Source of the DNA: Betaproteobacteria bacterium
Lineage (GTDB): Bacteria > Pseudomonadota > Gammaproteobacteria > Burkholderiales > Usitatibacteraceae
Assembly: GCA_016711875.1 (NCBI GenBank)
Contig: JADJSD010000003.1
Coordinates: 682,001-746,000, forward strand
Length of the DNA stretch: 64,000 nucleotides
Direction: 5' to 3'
A program made the position numbers and the translations under genes. Shown piece after piece: positions 1 through 8,083 of the stretch; position 1 is the stretch's first letter, and every line of letters begins with the position of its first letter. The notes under the pieces were generated by a model that saw only the letters and a program-made list of their open reading frames with translations, had not been told where the DNA came from and made no database searches.

Positions 1-552
1 GAGCCGCCGGCGATAGGTCGTGACGCTTTTCGCGCCGATGCGCAGGTCCTCGGCGATCCGCTGCAGGCTGTGGCCCAGGAGCAAGCCGCGCAGCACTTCT
101 CCTTCACGTCGCGAGAGGCCCGCGAACGGGTTGCCGTCCGGTCCGGGTTCGGACCGCGCGCTCTCGCGAGCCGGGAAGGCTTCCCGCCCGGCCAGGACTT
201 CGCGGATGCCGTGCAGCAAGGCCTGCGAGCTTTCGCTCTTGCCGACGAACCCCTGGGCACCCACCTTGCGCGCGTGGTCGACGTATTGCGAGGCCGGATA
301 CATCGAGAAAAGCAATACCGGAAGGTGGATCCCATCAGCCCTCAGGTGCTCGAGGATCCTCACGCCGTTCGCCCCGGGCAACGCCAGGTCGAGCAGCAGG
401 AGGTCCGCTGCGCTCGCGCGCGCAAGACGTTCGGCCTCGGGACCGTCGCGCGCCTCGGCGACGACCTCGAGATCGGGCGTTCGCCCTAGCAGGTCGCGCA
501 GACCCTGGCGGACCACTTCGTGATCGTCGGCGATGATGAGTCGAGATTTCAT
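1..552 (-). CDS. NarL/FixJ-family response regulator (3' end cut by window)
   Basis: The visible 184 residues start MKSRLIIADDHEVV and form a receiver domain. The acidic pocket is D9/D10, and the phospho-acceptor is D55 at the end of the LLLLD strand. A LuxR-type helix-turn-helix begins near residue 150 (LSRREGEVLRGLLLGHS) and runs off the window edge, so only the last part of the DNA-binding domain is missing. Its ATG overlaps the stop of the upstream sensor kinase (ATGA), so the pair is translationally coupled and should form one two-component system controlling transcription. The signal and targets cannot be read from the sequence. Confidence 0.9.
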   Translation of the reverse strand, partial: MKSRLIIADDHEVVRQGLRDLLGRTPDLEVVAEARDGPEAERLARASAADLLLLDLALPGANGVRILEHLRADGIHLPVLLFSMYPASQYVDHARKVGAQGFVGKSESSQALLHGIREVLAGREAFPARESARSEPGPDGNPFAGLSRREGEVLRGLLLGHSLQRIAEDLRIGAKSVTTYRRRL

Positions 553-1982
553 GCGGGGCTCCGGGTCGGAAGGGTCGCGGTCACCGTGGTGCCGGTACAC
601 GAGGTTTCGATGTCGATGCGCCCGCCGTGGCGTTGTGCGCGCTCGCGCACGCCCGACAGGCCGAATCCGCGGCGCGTGCCGTCGGCCATGCCGCGGCCGT
701 CATCGGCCACCCGCAGGCGCAACTCCCGCCGGGCGCAGGACAGCGAGACCCTCACGGCGCTGGCCCGGGCGTGACGCGCGACGTTGGTGAGCAGTTCCTG
801 GAGAATCCGGAAGAGGTCGATTCGCCGCGGGTCGTCCGGCTCCGGCTCGAGCTTGCCGACGCGAAGCGTGGCGCGGATGCCACTCGTGCGTTCCCATTCG
901 CCCAGGTACCAGCGGCAGGCCTCGGCGAGTCCCAGGTCGTCCAGCACGGCCGGCCTGAGCCGGGCGCAGATATCGCGCGTGGCCTCCAACGTGGAGCGCG
1001 TGAGCGCCGCCAGTTCGGACAACTCGCGCCCGAGGACATCGTCCCCGGGCGCGACGCGGTCGGACAGCGAGGAGAGCTTCAACGCGATGCCGGTCAGCAT
1101 CGCCCCCACCTGGTCGTGGACGTCCATCGCGAAGGCGCCCCGCTCGGCCTCGGCGCGTCGGCGTTCGGTCACATCGAAGGCCGCGCCGACGATGCCGGTG
1201 ACCTGGCCTTCGGGCCCGATCTCCGGTTCCGCGATGAGTTCGAAGGAGCCCTCGCACCCGCCGTTTCGCAGCTGCAATTCGCGGTGCTCGCCGAGCCCGG
1301 TGCGCAGGACGCGCCGCTTCATGTCGACGAGGGGTCTTGCATCCGCACTGCCCAGCACTTCGTCGTCGGTCCGGCCCAGCAACTCCGTGAGCTGAAACCC
1401 CAGGGTCGGATTGGCGACCCAGGTGTAGCGAAGGTCGCGATCCTGCCTGAAGAGCACCAGCTTCGAGAACTTGAGCGCGGCCGCGATGTGGGCGGAAGCC
1501 GTCCCGAGGGCGGCCTCGGATTCCTTGCGCGCCGTGACGTCGATGCAGATGCCGATGTGGCGCTCGACCTTGCCGTCGGCGCCGGCCACGCCGACACCGC
1601 GTGAATTGATCCAGCGCACCGCGCCGTCGCGACGAACGATGCGGAAATCGATGCTGAACTCCGGATAGCCCCGCTCGGCGCGGGCGGCGTGCTCGCGGGC
1701 GAAGCGCGCGCGGTCGTCCGGATGGATGGACCCGAGGAAATCGTCGAACCGGCCCCCGAAATCGCCGGGCTCCTCGCCGAAAATCTCCTCGATTTCCGGC
1801 GTCCACGTCTCGCGGCCCGTCGCGATCTCCGTGTCCCACACGCCGAAATGGAGCAACCGTCGCGCAACGCGCAGGCGAATTTCCGCAGGACCGGGCGCGT
1901 ACCCTCGCGGCGCCGCTTCCCCCGCGCGCTGCGCCTTGACCATCCTCGAGGCGGCTCGACTGGCCGACGGGGTCTTCGCCAT
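549..1982 (-). CDS. PAS-containing NarL-type sensor histidine kinase
   Basis: 477-residue soluble kinase. A first PAS/PAC module covers about 40-150 (IHPDDRARF, then ARKESEAAL), and a second covers about 165-275. A HisKA_3 dimerisation helix follows with phospho-acceptor H289 in DVHDQVGAM, then an HATPase_c domain with the N-box ELLTNVARHA and a G-box near GRGMADG. The start was placed at MAKTPSASRA because AGGAC lies just upstream. A longer frame to 2102 would run through the terminator of the tRNA gene. There is no transmembrane segment, so it probably senses a cytoplasmic cue through PAS. It is coupled to the downstream regulator by a 4-nt overlap. Confidence 0.9.
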   Translation of the reverse strand: MAKTPSASRAASRMVKAQRAGEAAPRGYAPGPAEIRLRVARRLLHFGVWDTEIATGRETWTPEIEEIFGEEPGDFGGRFDDFLGSIHPDDRARFAREHAARAERGYPEFSIDFRIVRRDGAVRWINSRGVGVAGADGKVERHIGICIDVTARKESEAALGTASAHIAAALKFSKLVLFRQDRDLRYTWVANPTLGFQLTELLGRTDDEVLGSADARPLVDMKRRVLRTGLGEHRELQLRNGGCEGSFELIAEPEIGPEGQVTGIVGAAFDVTERRRAEAERGAFAMDVHDQVGAMLTGIALKLSSLSDRVAPGDDVLGRELSELAALTRSTLEATRDICARLRPAVLDDLGLAEACRWYLGEWERTSGIRATLRVGKLEPEPDDPRRIDLFRILQELLTNVARHARASAVRVSLSCARRELRLRVADDGRGMADGTRRGFGLSGVRERAQRHGGRIDIETSCTGTTVTATLPTRSPA

Positions 1983-2073
1983 GGTGTCCTCTTGGAAATC
2001 CCGCCAAAGCACTATACGAGATGTTTCTATTCCGTGGACGGAATTCCGCGCGGCGTACCCGGCGCCGGAAACG

Positions 2074-2099
2074 AAAAAGCCGCCCCGGAGGGCGGCTTT
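2074..2099 (-). terminator. Rho-independent terminator after tRNA-Val
   Basis: Read on the minus strand, a GC stem AAAGCCGCCC / GGGGCGGCTTT closes a short loop and is followed by a T run. It lies 14 nt beyond the 3' end of the tRNA gene, which it should terminate, separating it from the sensor-kinase operon. Confidence 0.8.
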
Positions 2100-2112
2100 C
2101 ACGTGGCGAAAC

Positions 2113-2189
2113 TGGTAGGCGCGATTGGACTCGAACCAACGACCCCCACCATGTCAAGGTGGTGCTCTAACCAACTGAGCTACGCGCCT
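2113..2189 (-). tRNA. tRNA-Val (GAC anticodon)
   Basis: A 77-nt cloverleaf including an encoded CCA. The acceptor stem AGGCGCG pairs fully with CGCGCCT, discriminator A. The D arm is GCTC/GAGC. The anticodon stem CCACC/GGTGG carries the loop TTGACAT, giving anticodon GAC. The T arm is GTTGG-TTCGAGT-CCAAT. It reads GUC/GUU valine codons. It is a single gene followed by its own terminator. Confidence 0.96.
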
Positions 2190-2307
2190 GTCGTTGCAAA
2201 GAAGTGAATTATAGCCGAACTGGACGGTCAGAGGAACCGTGGCACCGCTCTTGCTTCCTCAAACCCGTGCCCCGACCCGCGGCATACGTCACCCACAAGG
2301 AGACCGC

Positions 2308-2913
2308 ATGACCCAACTCATCCCCCCGCCGGTGCGATTGCGAAACACCGACCGCGAAGCCCTGGCGACCCACTTCCTCGCCCTCGATGCCTACGACCGG
2401 CGCCTGCGCTTCGGCGCGGCGATCGGGGACGACGCCATCCGCCAGCTCGAGGAACGCATCGATTTCGATCGCGACGAGCTCTTCGGCATCGCCGACGACG
2501 ACATGCGCCTCATCGGCGTGGTCCACGTCGCCTTCTATCCGGACAAGGCCGAACTGGGCCTGTCGGTGCTGCCCGCCGCACGCGGCCTGGGCGTCGGCAA
2601 CGCCCTCTTCGAGCGCGCGGTCATGCACCTCACCAACCGAAGCGTGCGCGAGGTCTTCGTGCACTGCCTGAGCGAAAACGGGGCGATGATGCACCTCGCG
2701 GCCAAGCACGGCATGCGCGTGGTGCGCGATGGCACCGAGACCGACGCCTACCTGGAGCTGCCCCGCCCCACGCCCGGCAGCGTGTTCGTCGAATGGCTGC
2801 AGGAGAAGCAGGCCGATTCCGTGCACCTGCTGCGCCGGCAGGTCGCGCTCACGCGCTCGATTCTCTCGGTCTTCGCGGCCAGTCCTGCGCGCGTCACGCT
2901 GCGGCGGCCGTAA
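2308..2913 (+). CDS. GNAT-family N-acetyltransferase
   Basis: 201 residues, start chosen at the ATG preceded by AAGGAGA. Residues 10-140 have the GNAT layout: an N-terminal substrate segment, beta-4 (MRLIGVVHVAFYP), then the acetyl-CoA pyrophosphate loop in motif A (LPAARGLGVGNALFERAV, a variant of Q/RxxGxG/A). The C-terminal segment (GSVFVEWLQEKQ onward) is longer than in minimal GNATs. The substrate is unknown. The gene stands alone between tRNA-Val and rlmI, and its 3' end overlaps the convergent rlmI by 20 nt. Confidence 0.8.
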   Translation: MTQLIPPPVRLRNTDREALATHFLALDAYDRRLRFGAAIGDDAIRQLEERIDFDRDELFGIADDDMRLIGVVHVAFYPDKAELGLSVLPAARGLGVGNALFERAVMHLTNRSVREVFVHCLSENGAMMHLAAKHGMRVVRDGTETDAYLELPRPTPGSVFVEWLQEKQADSVHLLRRQVALTRSILSVFAASPARVTLRRP

Positions 2914-4090
2914 GCCACAAGCCCTTCAGGTACTCCCCCTCCGGGAAGTGGATCGACACCGGGTGGTCGCGGCTCGCCGCGAGCCGCCCGCGGATCTCGA
3001 GTTCCGACCGCGCGTCCGCCGCCGCGCCCGCGACGATCTTCTGGAAGAGTTCCGGCCCGATGGCGCCGGAGCATGAGAACGTGAGCAGGTGCCCGCCGGG
3101 CGCGAGCAGTTTCATAGCCCACAGGTTGATGTCCTTGTAGGCCCGTGCCGCGCGCTCCACGTGTCTTTCCGTCGGCGCGAACTTGGGCGGGTCCACGATG
3201 ACGAGGGAATACTTCCGGCCCTCGTCGCGCAGGCGGCGAAGGTAGGCGAAGACATCCGCGTTCATCCAGCGCGAGCGCGATTCGTCGAGCCCGTTGGCGG
3301 CGACGGCACGCCGGCCCGCCTCCAGCGCTTCCTCCGAGGTGTCCACGGAGAGCGTCGAGGCCGCCCCGGCCGCGAGCGCCGCCAACGTGAATCCCCCCGT
3401 GTAGCAGAAGAGATTGAGCACCGACGCATCCTTCGCGAGCGATGCGGCGAGCGCGCGGTTGTCTCGTTGGTCGAGGAAGAACCCGGTCTTCTGCCCCTTC
3501 GCGATGTCGACCTCGTAGGCGATGCCCGCCTCCCGCATGGCGACGACGTCCGGCGGGCTGCCGAGCGCCGGGCCGCTGCGGGACTCGAGGCCTTCGAGCG
3601 AGCGCACCTCGGCATCGGAGCGCTCGTAGACGGCCGTGACGCCCGCCGCCTTCGCCAGTGCCCCGGGCCAGAACGCCCGCCACTTCTCGGCGCCGGCGGA
3701 GAGCAGCTGCATCACGGCGACGTCGCCGTAGCGATCGACGATGAGGCCGGGCAGGTCATCCGATTCCGAGTGCACGAGCCGGCACGCGTCGTGACGGGCA
3801 TCGAGGAGCCCGGCGCGCCGGGATACCGCACGCTCGAGCCGCGCCGTGAGAAAAGCCTCGTCGATGCGGTCGTCGGCCTCGAAGGACCACGCGCGCGCGC
3901 GGATCTGCGATTCCGGCGAGAACGCGCCCCACCCGAGCATCGCGCCGTCGTGGGCGAGGAGCGCGATCGTCTCGCCCGGCCCGGGCGTGCCCTCGATGCG
4001 GTCGACGGCGCCGGAGAAGACCCAGGGATGGCGATGGCGAAGGGACTTCTCGCGGCCGGGCTTGAGCACGAGGCGCGGGGTGGCGGTCAT
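2894..4090 (-). CDS. rlmI: 23S rRNA (cytosine-C5)-methyltransferase RlmI-like
   Basis: 398 residues from the ATG at MTATPRLVLK; a TTG 18 nt upstream is an alternative start. An N-terminal PUA domain (HPWVFSGAVDRIEG) precedes a central EEHEE-type segment and a Rossmann SAM-methyltransferase domain with VLNLFCYTGGFTLAAL as the SAM-binding motif I. VIVDPPKFAP and TFSCSGA follow, the latter holding the catalytic Cys expected of m5C enzymes. The length fits RlmI, which methylates C1962 of 23S rRNA in E. coli. Function is assigned by family. It is convergent with the upstream acetyltransferase and co-directional with relA. Confidence 0.88.
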   Translation of the reverse strand: MTATPRLVLKPGREKSLRHRHPWVFSGAVDRIEGTPGPGETIALLAHDGAMLGWGAFSPESQIRARAWSFEADDRIDEAFLTARLERAVSRRAGLLDARHDACRLVHSESDDLPGLIVDRYGDVAVMQLLSAGAEKWRAFWPGALAKAAGVTAVYERSDAEVRSLEGLESRSGPALGSPPDVVAMREAGIAYEVDIAKGQKTGFFLDQRDNRALAASLAKDASVLNLFCYTGGFTLAALAAGAASTLSVDTSEEALEAGRRAVAANGLDESRSRWMNADVFAYLRRLRDEGRKYSLVIVDPPKFAPTERHVERAARAYKDINLWAMKLLAPGGHLLTFSCSGAIGPELFQKIVAGAAADARSELEIRGRLAASRDHPVSIHFPEGEYLKGLWLTAAAA

Positions 4091-4136
4091 GGAAGGCGCT
4101 TTCTGCAAGTGGCGCCTCGCGGGATGGCGAGGCGGC

Positions 4137-6275
4137 CTAGATTCGTCGGGCCGTATCGACCCCGGGCACGTCCCTCACCTGCCGCAGCACGCGCGAGATG
4201 GCGTCCGCGCTCGTCACCTGCAAGGTGAAGCGCATGAAGGCGTGCATGCCGCGGGAGAGCGTGTTCACGGCGGTCACGTTGATGCGCTCGCGGGCGATGG
4301 CCTCGGAGATGTCGCGAAGCAGCCCCTGGCGGTCGCCGGAGACGACCTCGATGTCGGCCGCGAAGGGTTCCTCGCCCGTCTTGCCCCAGTCCGCCGCGAG
4401 CAGGCGTTCCTGCTGGTCCGCCGAGAGGCTGGTGATGTTCGGGCAGTCGGCGCGGTGCACGGTGACACCGCGCGCTCGCGTGACGAAGCCCACGATCGCA
4501 TCGGGCGGCAACGGCTTGCAGCACTTGGCGATGAGCGTGGCGAGGTTGTTCACGCCCAGCACCAGCACGCCGGAGGACGTGCCCGAGGCGGCGGACGGTT
4601 TCACCGTGATCGGGTCGGGCTCGGGTGCCGCCGGCGCCTCGCCACGCACCGCGATCTCGACCTGCCGGGACGTCACCTCGCCGCGACCCAGTGCCGCATA
4701 GAGCTCCTCCGTGTGCGGGTGGCCCAGGGTCTGGGCGATCCGCTCGTGCGAGGCGCTCGTGGCCCCCAGCCGCGAAAGCTCCTTCTCGAGCACCGTCCGT
4801 CCGGCGGCGGCGTCCTTCTCGAAATCCTCGTGCCGGAACCACTGGCGCACCTTGGCGAGAGCCCGCGGGCTGGCGAGGTAGCCGCCCGAGAGCCAGTCGC
4901 GCGACGGGCCGCCCTGCTTGGCGGCGGTGATCTCGACCTTCTGCGCGTTCGCGAGCTTCGTGGTGAGCGTCACCATGTGGCCGTCGACCTTGGCGCCGCG
5001 GCAACGGTGGCCGAGGTCGGTGTGCACGTGGTAGGCGAAGTCGATGGCCGTGGCGCCCGCCGGCAGGTCCACCACGCGGCCCTGCGGGGTGAGGACGAAG
5101 ATCGTGTCCTCGAAAAGCCCGCGCGCGCCGCGGCCGGCGCCTTCGCCCGCCAGGATGTCCTTCTTGAAGGCGAGCAGTTCTCGCAGCCACGCGATCTTGT
5201 CGTCGAACTTCTGGTCGGCGCGCTTGCCTTCCTTGTAGCGCCAGTGGGCCGCCACGCCGTGCTCGGAATGCCGGTGCATGTCGTCGGTGCGGATCTGCAC
5301 CTCGAGGGTTCGTCCCTCGGGCCCGACGACGGCCGTGTGCAACGAGCGGTAGGCGTTCGCCTTCGGGCTCGCGATGTAGTCGTCGAATTCCCCCTCCACC
5401 GGCGTCCAGAGGTCGTGCACCACGCCCAGCACCGCATAGCATTCGCGCACGTTCTTCACGATGACGCGAGCGGCGCGGATGTCGTAGAGCTGCTCGAAGG
5501 CGAGGTTCTTGCCGCGCATCTTGCGGAAGATGGAGTAGAGGTGCTTGGGCCGGCCCTGGATGGCGGCGTCGATCCCCATGCCCGCGAGCTCCTCGTGCAG
5601 CTTCGCGATGACGCGTTCGATGTAGGCCTCGCGGTCGCCGCGCTTCTCGTCGAGCTGGCCGGCGATGCGCTTGTAGAGATCCGGCTCCGTGAAGCGGAAG
5701 GCGAAGTCCTCGAGTTCCCACTTGAGCTCCGAGACGCCCAGTCGGTTGGCGAGGGGCGCGAAGAGCGCGAGCGTCTCCTCGCCCGCGGCGCGCCGGACCG
5801 CCTCGTCGGCCTTCGTGAGGCCCCGCAGCAGGATCACGCGCTCGGCCAGCTTGATGAGCACCACGCGCACGTCCTCGGCGATCGCGAGGAACATCTTGCG
5901 CAGCTGCTCGGGGTCGGCCTTCGCCGAGCCGAGTGCCTCGAGCTTCCCCGCGCGCGCGAGGCCTTTCAGCAGGCCGGTGAGATCCGGGCCGAAGGCGGCC
6001 TCGACGCCCTCGAGGTCCAGCTGGCCGCCGGCGAAGGCCGTCGACAGGAGGGCGGCCGCGACCGTCTCGGGATCCGCGCCCTGGGCGCGCAGGACGCTCG
6101 CCACGGTCACTGCGCGCTCGAAGTCCTCGCCACGCCCCGAGGCCTGGGCGGCTCCGCGGGCGAACTGCAGGGCGCGCACGGGCAGGTCCGCCAGCGCCGC
6201 GCCGTAGGTCGCGGTGAGGTCGGATTCGAAACGGGCGAGATCGGAAACGGCGGTGGCGCTGAACATGGCCGGCAT
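4137..6275 (-). CDS. relA: (p)ppGpp synthetase RelA (monofunctional)
   Basis: About 712 residues. The N-terminal hydrolase-like domain has lost the metal-binding HD: the motif that reads ALLHDVVED in SpoT is ALLSTAFAGG here. The synthetase domain carries GEFDDYIASPKANAYRSLHT; the acidic EFDD signature is typical of monofunctional RelA rather than the RxKD of bifunctional enzymes. A TGS domain (DTIFVLTPQGRVVDLPAGA), a zinc-finger/helical region with CCKPLPPD and a C-terminal ACT domain follow. It makes (p)ppGpp on ribosomes during amino-acid starvation. The start is uncertain between MPAMFSATAV and MFSATAV. It is divergent from the Anbu cluster. Confidence 0.93.
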   Translation of the reverse strand: MPAMFSATAVSDLARFESDLTATYGAALADLPVRALQFARGAAQASGRGEDFERAVTVASVLRAQGADPETVAAALLSTAFAGGQLDLEGVEAAFGPDLTGLLKGLARAGKLEALGSAKADPEQLRKMFLAIAEDVRVVLIKLAERVILLRGLTKADEAVRRAAGEETLALFAPLANRLGVSELKWELEDFAFRFTEPDLYKRIAGQLDEKRGDREAYIERVIAKLHEELAGMGIDAAIQGRPKHLYSIFRKMRGKNLAFEQLYDIRAARVIVKNVRECYAVLGVVHDLWTPVEGEFDDYIASPKANAYRSLHTAVVGPEGRTLEVQIRTDDMHRHSEHGVAAHWRYKEGKRADQKFDDKIAWLRELLAFKKDILAGEGAGRGARGLFEDTIFVLTPQGRVVDLPAGATAIDFAYHVHTDLGHRCRGAKVDGHMVTLTTKLANAQKVEITAAKQGGPSRDWLSGGYLASPRALAKVRQWFRHEDFEKDAAAGRTVLEKELSRLGATSASHERIAQTLGHPHTEELYAALGRGEVTSRQVEIAVRGEAPAAPEPDPITVKPSAASGTSSGVLVLGVNNLATLIAKCCKPLPPDAIVGFVTRARGVTVHRADCPNITSLSADQQERLLAADWGKTGEEPFAADIEVVSGDRQGLLRDISEAIARERINVTAVNTLSRGMHAFMRFTLQVTSADAISRVLRQVRDVPGVDTARRI

Positions 6276-6426
6276 CGGTCGGGGACTCGTGCGAATTCTA
6301 CGCCCCGGATGCCCGCCGGGATTGCGCCCCAACAAGGGGCATGCGCACCAAATCGGGCTTCATGGCACTCTTGAGGGGCCGGGCATTCCGGACTCTCCCC
6401 CTCGGAGGCGGTCCGCGGATGGACAC

Positions 6427-6442
6427 TGGCACACGGTTTGCA
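6427..6442 (+). promoter_or_regulatory. Candidate sigma-54 (-24/-12) promoter of the Anbu cluster
   Basis: TGGCACACGGTTTGCA matches the RpoN consensus TGGCACRNNNNTTGCW at every fixed position: TGGCAC, purine, four free bases, TTGC, A. It lies in the divergent spacer between relA and the ATP-grasp gene. The implied start site is about 12 nt after the GC element, near position 6453. That is almost at the annotated ATG (6454), so either the message is nearly leaderless or translation begins at the in-frame ATG at 6481. No upstream activator site was identified. Confidence 0.55.
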
Positions 6443-6453
6443 GCGGGAACACC

Positions 6454-7869
6454 ATGGCACTCAAGCAGTATCACAACGAGATGTACCTCGCCGACGGGAA
6501 GGTCCGGCCCCACTACGAGCCCTTCGCGCAGTGGCTGAGCGAGACCCCGCCCGAGCGGATCGCGCAGGACCGCCACGCGGCGGACCTCCTGTTCCACCGG
6601 GTGGGCATCACCTTCGCCGTCTATGGCGAGGCCTCCGGGACGGAGCGGCTCATCCCTTTCGACATCGTGCCGCACGTCATCCCGGCCGAACGATGGGACG
6701 TGCTCGCCCGCGGCCTCAAGCAGCGCGTGACGGCCCTCAACCGATTCCTGCACGACGTCTACCACGATCGGGAGATCCTGGCGGCCGGCAAGGTGCCCGA
6801 AGACCAGGTGCTCGGCAACAGCCAGTACCGGCCGGAGATGGTGGGCATCGACGTGCCGGGCGGCGTCTACGCGCACATCGCCGGCGTGGACCTCGTGAAG
6901 AACGCGGACGGCGAGTACTACGTCCTCGAGGACAACCTGCGTACGCCCTCGGGCGTGTCGTACATGCTCGAGAACCGCAAGATGATGATGCGGCTCTTCC
7001 CCGAGCTCTTCGCGACGCAGCACATCCGCCCGGTGGATCACTACCCGGACCTGCTGCTCGAGACCCTGCGCGAGGTCGCGCCGCGCGACGTCGAAAGCCC
7101 GGTGATCGTGCTGCTCACGCCCGGGCACTTCAACAGCGCCTACTTCGAGCACGCCTTCCTCGCGCAGCAGATGGGCATCGAGCTGGTGGAGGGCCAGGAC
7201 CTCTTCGTGCAGGACGACACCGTCTTCATGCGCACGACCCAGGGCCCGCAGCGCGTGGACGTGGTCTACCGCCGCATCGACGACGACTTCCTCGATCCGC
7301 TCGCCTTCCGTCCCGATTCCATGCTCGGCGTCCCCGGCCTGCTCTCGGCGTTCCGGGCGGGACGCGTCGCGCTCGCGAACGCCATCGGCACCGGCGTCGC
7401 GGACGACAAGTCGCTCTATCCCTACGTACCCGAGATGATCCGTTTCTACCTGGGGGAGGAGCCGATCCTCAAGAACGTCCCGACCTACCAGCTGCGCGAC
7501 CCGAAGGACCTCGCCTACACCCTCGCCCACCTGCCGGAACTGGTGGTGAAGGAGACGCAGGGGTCGGGCGGCTACGGCATGCTCGTGGGACCGACGGCTT
7601 CCAAGGACGAGATCGAGAACTACCGGCGGCGCATCGTGGACGCGCCGGAACGCTTCATCGCGCAGCCCACGCTGTCGCTCTCGCTCGTGCCGACCTTCTG
7701 CGGCGATGCGCTTTCGCCGCGGCACATCGACTTGCGGCCGTATGTCCTGTCGGGCAACGAGGTGCGCTTCGTGCCGGGGGGGCTCACCCGCGTGGCGCTT
7801 CGCGAGGGCTCGCTCGTCGTGAATTCGTCCCAGGGCGGCGGGGTGAAGGATACGTGGGTGGTGGACTGA
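6454..7869 (+). CDS. Circularly permuted ATP-grasp type 2 protein
   Basis: 471 residues resembling the DUF404/DUF407 (CP_ATPgrasp_2) family, recognised from NEMYLADGKVRPHYEPFAQW at the N-terminus, VLEDNLRTPSGVSYMLENRK in the middle, and KETQGSGGYGMLVGP plus RHIDLRPYVLSG near the end. ATP-grasp enzymes form amide or peptide-like bonds via acyl-phosphates; the substrate of this family is not known. It is the first gene of a cluster with an alpha-E protein, Anbu and a transglutaminase/DUF2126 protein, a recurring association in bacteria. The ATG at 6454 has only a weak RBS. The ATG at 6481 (MYLADGK) is the alternative and fits the sigma-54 site better. Confidence 0.85.
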   Translation: MALKQYHNEMYLADGKVRPHYEPFAQWLSETPPERIAQDRHAADLLFHRVGITFAVYGEASGTERLIPFDIVPHVIPAERWDVLARGLKQRVTALNRFLHDVYHDREILAAGKVPEDQVLGNSQYRPEMVGIDVPGGVYAHIAGVDLVKNADGEYYVLEDNLRTPSGVSYMLENRKMMMRLFPELFATQHIRPVDHYPDLLLETLREVAPRDVESPVIVLLTPGHFNSAYFEHAFLAQQMGIELVEGQDLFVQDDTVFMRTTQGPQRVDVVYRRIDDDFLDPLAFRPDSMLGVPGLLSAFRAGRVALANAIGTGVADDKSLYPYVPEMIRFYLGEEPILKNVPTYQLRDPKDLAYTLAHLPELVVKETQGSGGYGMLVGPTASKDEIENYRRRIVDAPERFIAQPTLSLSLVPTFCGDALSPRHIDLRPYVLSGNEVRFVPGGLTRVALREGSLVVNSSQGGGVKDTWVVD

Positions 7870-7873
7870 TGAG

Positions 7874-8076
7874 AGTGATGCCAGCCAAGTTCTTTGGAAC
7901 GCCGATGAACGCCGATGACACGCCGATGGCCGCCGATAAGGGCAACAATTGGCAGGCAATGCAATCGTCGTTGACTTTGTCGAAGCCAATTCGTCCAATG
8001 TACCCGACCTCCGTTCATCGGCGGCCATCGGCGTGTCATCGGCGTTCATCGGCGTTTCCAAAGATTTGGGGTCACT
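7874..8076. repeat. Palindromic intergenic element, copy 1
   Basis: Two arms of about 46 nt (7892-7937 and 8017-8063) are reverse complements with one single-base gap. They are built from iterated GCCGATGAAC-type units and separated by 79 nt. Shorter imperfect terminal repeats starting AGTGA extend the element to about 203 nt. It fills the spacer between the ATP-grasp and alpha-E genes, ending 7 nt before the alpha-E start codon. It is related to the element at 9858-10065. No transposase is encoded, so it is MITE/REP-like in form. Confidence 0.85.
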
Positions 8077-8083
8077 GAACTCC

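Noticed and set aside
4137..6275. Bifunctional SpoT/Rel synthetase-hydrolase
   Set aside because: The HD metal site is missing and the synthetase has the EFDD signature, so it is monofunctional RelA.
7892..8063. CRISPR array from the repeated GCCGATGAAC units
   Set aside because: The units are tandem and arranged as one inverted palindrome, with no regular unique spacers and no cas genes.
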